From the NCBI GenBank assembly GCA_900553935.1, contig USFK01000024.1:1-12997 (forward strand): a stretch of DNA of 12,997 nucleotides, given 5' to 3'. This stretch comes from an uncultured Collinsella sp. GTDB taxonomy: Bacteria > Actinomycetota > Coriobacteriia > Coriobacteriales > Coriobacteriaceae. The notes below the pieces were generated by a model. That model had not been told where the DNA came from. It ran no database searches and was given only the letters and a program-made list of their open reading frames with translations. A program made the position numbers and the translations under genes. Positions within the stretch are counted from its first letter, which is position 1, and every line of letters begins with the position of its first letter. This document shows positions 11,824 to 12,997 of this stretch, one piece after another.

Positions 11824-12611
11824 TGGAAAAACCGCACATCGATACAACCGCTGTCGAAGTGCCGGCCGACCTTGCGTCGCCGGCGCTTTACCGTGTCGAT
11901 GCTGCGCACCATCCCCGTGTCGACCGTGCCGAGATGCTGCGGTATCTGGGTTACGGCGGCCAACAGATTGAGCCCGAGCTGTCTCGACGAATTGAGCTTG
12001 TGGTCGAGCGCCTAGAACTGGACATTGAGCCCCGTGGCGTGCGACGCGTGTTTGCCGTCGATGCCACGGGCGTCGACGAGCAGGGCGAGCCCTGCATCCG
12101 CTTGGTTGGCACGAACGTTGAGCTGCGGGGTCGCGATATCTATCGACATCTCAAAGACGCCCGCTTTGCCGCGCTCATGGCATGCACCCTCGGCATGGGC
12201 GCCGAGCGTCGCCTGCGCATCACAGGAGCCCAGCAGCCCCTCGAGGGAGCCGTGCTCGACGCCGCGTGCTCTGCCTATGTGGAGGCAGCTGTTGAGCAAA
12301 TGGACCGACAGGTCAAGACTGCGGCCGCCGCACACGGACTCGCCGGCAACTGGCGCTTTAGCCCCGGCTACGGCGACTGCCCGCTCTCGGCCCAGCGCTC
12401 GATCGTGGATGCGCTCAACGCCACACGGCTCATCGGGCTTACCGTTACCCCCACCAGCCTGCTCATGCCCACCAAGAGCGTGACCGCGGTGATCGGTCTG
12501 TTTGACGGCGAGGTCCACGACGCCCAGAGCCGCCCCACCTGCAATATCTGCCGCATGCGTGAGCACTGCCGCTTCCACGCCGCCCACACCACCTGCTATT
12601 CCAGCCATTAG
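11823..12611 (+). CDS. Stand-alone MetH reactivation-domain protein
   Basis: A 262-aa protein corresponding to the C-terminal AdoMet-binding activation domain of MetH, encoded separately. It reductively methylates oxidised cob(II)alamin with AdoMet so that MetH re-enters its cycle. The signature AdoMet-site motif is RFSPGYGDCPLSAQ (178-191), followed by the conserved LMPTKSVTAVIGL (214-226). The C-terminus has a cysteine cluster, C240-x2-C243-x5-C249 plus C258, absent from E. coli MetH as I know it and possibly metal-binding. The start overlaps the metF stop by one base, implying translational coupling. The stop codon lies within the Shine-Dalgarno of the next gene (AGGAG at 12610-12614). A separate activation protein implies that the downstream MetH lacks this domain, but the window ends too early to see. 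Confidence 0.93.
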   Translation: MEKPHIDTTAVEVPADLASPALYRVDAAHHPRVDRAEMLRYLGYGGQQIEPELSRRIELVVERLELDIEPRGVRRVFAVDATGVDEQGEPCIRLVGTNVELRGRDIYRHLKDARFAALMACTLGMGAERRLRITGAQQPLEGAVLDAACSAYVEAAVEQMDRQVKTAAAAHGLAGNWRFSPGYGDCPLSAQRSIVDALNATRLIGLTVTPTSLLMPTKSVTAVIGLFDGEVHDAQSRPTCNICRMREHCRFHAAHTTCYSSH

Positions 12612-12620
12612 GAGCCATCG

Positions 12621-12997
12621 ATGTCTACTCCGCTTATCACTCATGATTCTGACGGTACTGCGCTGGCGGCACCTGTCAATACTGCGCGCTGCAACGGCGC
12701 TGTGTACAAGACGCGCACGATCGATGACCTGCGCATTAAGGACGATCGCCTGCGCGCCGCCGTCGAGGGCACAGGGCATCTTCTGTTCGACGGCGGTATG
12801 GGCACCATGCTGCAGGCAGCCGGCATGAAGGCCGGCGCCCTGCCCGAGCTGCTCAACTTTGAGGAGCCCCGAGTCATCACCGACATCCAGCGCCAATACG
12901 TCGAGGCCGGATGCGACGTGATCACCGCCAACACCTTTGGCGCGAACGCCCACAAACTCGACGGCGCCGCCACCGTGGCCGATGTCTTTGCCGCCGC
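12621..12997 (+). CDS. metH: Cobalamin-dependent methionine synthase, N-terminal part (runs off right edge)
   Basis: The first 125 codons of MetH, which transfers a methyl group from 5-methyl-THF via cobalamin to homocysteine. After about 52 residues without recognisable family features, the homocysteine-binding barrel begins: HLLFDGGMGTMLQAAG (about 53-68), then ELLNFEEPRVI and the strand YVEAGCDVITANTFGAN (about 94-110). The zinc-binding cysteines and the cobalamin domain lie beyond the window. The ATG at 12621 is 6 nt after AGGAG, which overlaps the previous stop. The start therefore looks sound even though the N-terminal leader is longer than usual. It is the third gene of the metF operon. 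Confidence 0.93.
   Translation, partial: MSTPLITHDSDGTALAAPVNTARCNGAVYKTRTIDDLRIKDDRLRAAVEGTGHLLFDGGMGTMLQAAGMKAGALPELLNFEEPRVITDIQRQYVEAGCDVITANTFGANAHKLDGAATVADVFAA

Overview
The window looks like chromosomal DNA of a high-GC, anaerobic Gram-positive gut actinobacterium. Coriobacteriia, and Collinsella in particular, fit best. The grounds are GC-rich codon use, a MurT/GatD peptidoglycan-amidating enzyme, a type III glutamine synthetase, fermentative iron-dependent alcohol dehydrogenases, and a cobalamin-dependent methionine synthase with a separate reactivation protein. The genus is an inference from gene content and general feel; no database was searched.

Layout. Positions 1-2772 lie on the minus strand and carry alcohol/polyol dehydrogenases: an iron-containing alcohol dehydrogenase (1549-2772), a GldA-type glycerol dehydrogenase (364-1464), and the first 72 codons of a second GldA-like protein that runs off the left edge (1-216). 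Strong hairpin terminators follow the first two, and a 63-bp near-perfect palindrome sits ahead of the partial gene. A 500-bp intergenic region (2773-3272) follows, with a perfect inverted repeat over the likely alcohol dehydrogenase -10 box. On the plus strand, 3273-7615 forms a probable operon: two overlapping genes for helical-repeat proteins that appear to be diverged tandem copies of each other, then a 725-aa protein joining MurT and GatD in one chain. MurT and GatD are normally two polypeptides that amidate the D-Glu of lipid II to D-isoglutamine.

Positions 7616-8436 hold no convincing protein gene but are dense in structure: a probable terminator, two tandem 57-bp palindromes of identical geometry, tRNA-Glu(UUC) with its terminator, a short inverted tRNA T-arm-like remnant, a 234-bp element bounded by 39-nt inverted repeats (MITE-like), and the terminator of glnN. 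The minus-strand glnN (type III glutamine synthetase) fills 8437-10524. A 426-bp divergent intergenic region then holds two more inverted repeats. The right end (10951-12997) is a tight methionine operon on the plus strand: metF, a stand-alone MetH reactivation protein overlapping it by 1 nt, and the 5' end of metH.

How the genes work together: MetF makes 5-methyl-THF, MetH uses it to methylate homocysteine, and the reactivation protein rescues oxidised cobalamin on MetH. GlnN makes glutamine, which is also the nitrogen donor for MurT-GatD. The dehydrogenases probably serve fermentative redox balance. The least ordinary items are the MurT-GatD fusion behind the paired helical-repeat genes, and the cluster of palindromic/MITE-like elements around tRNA-Glu.
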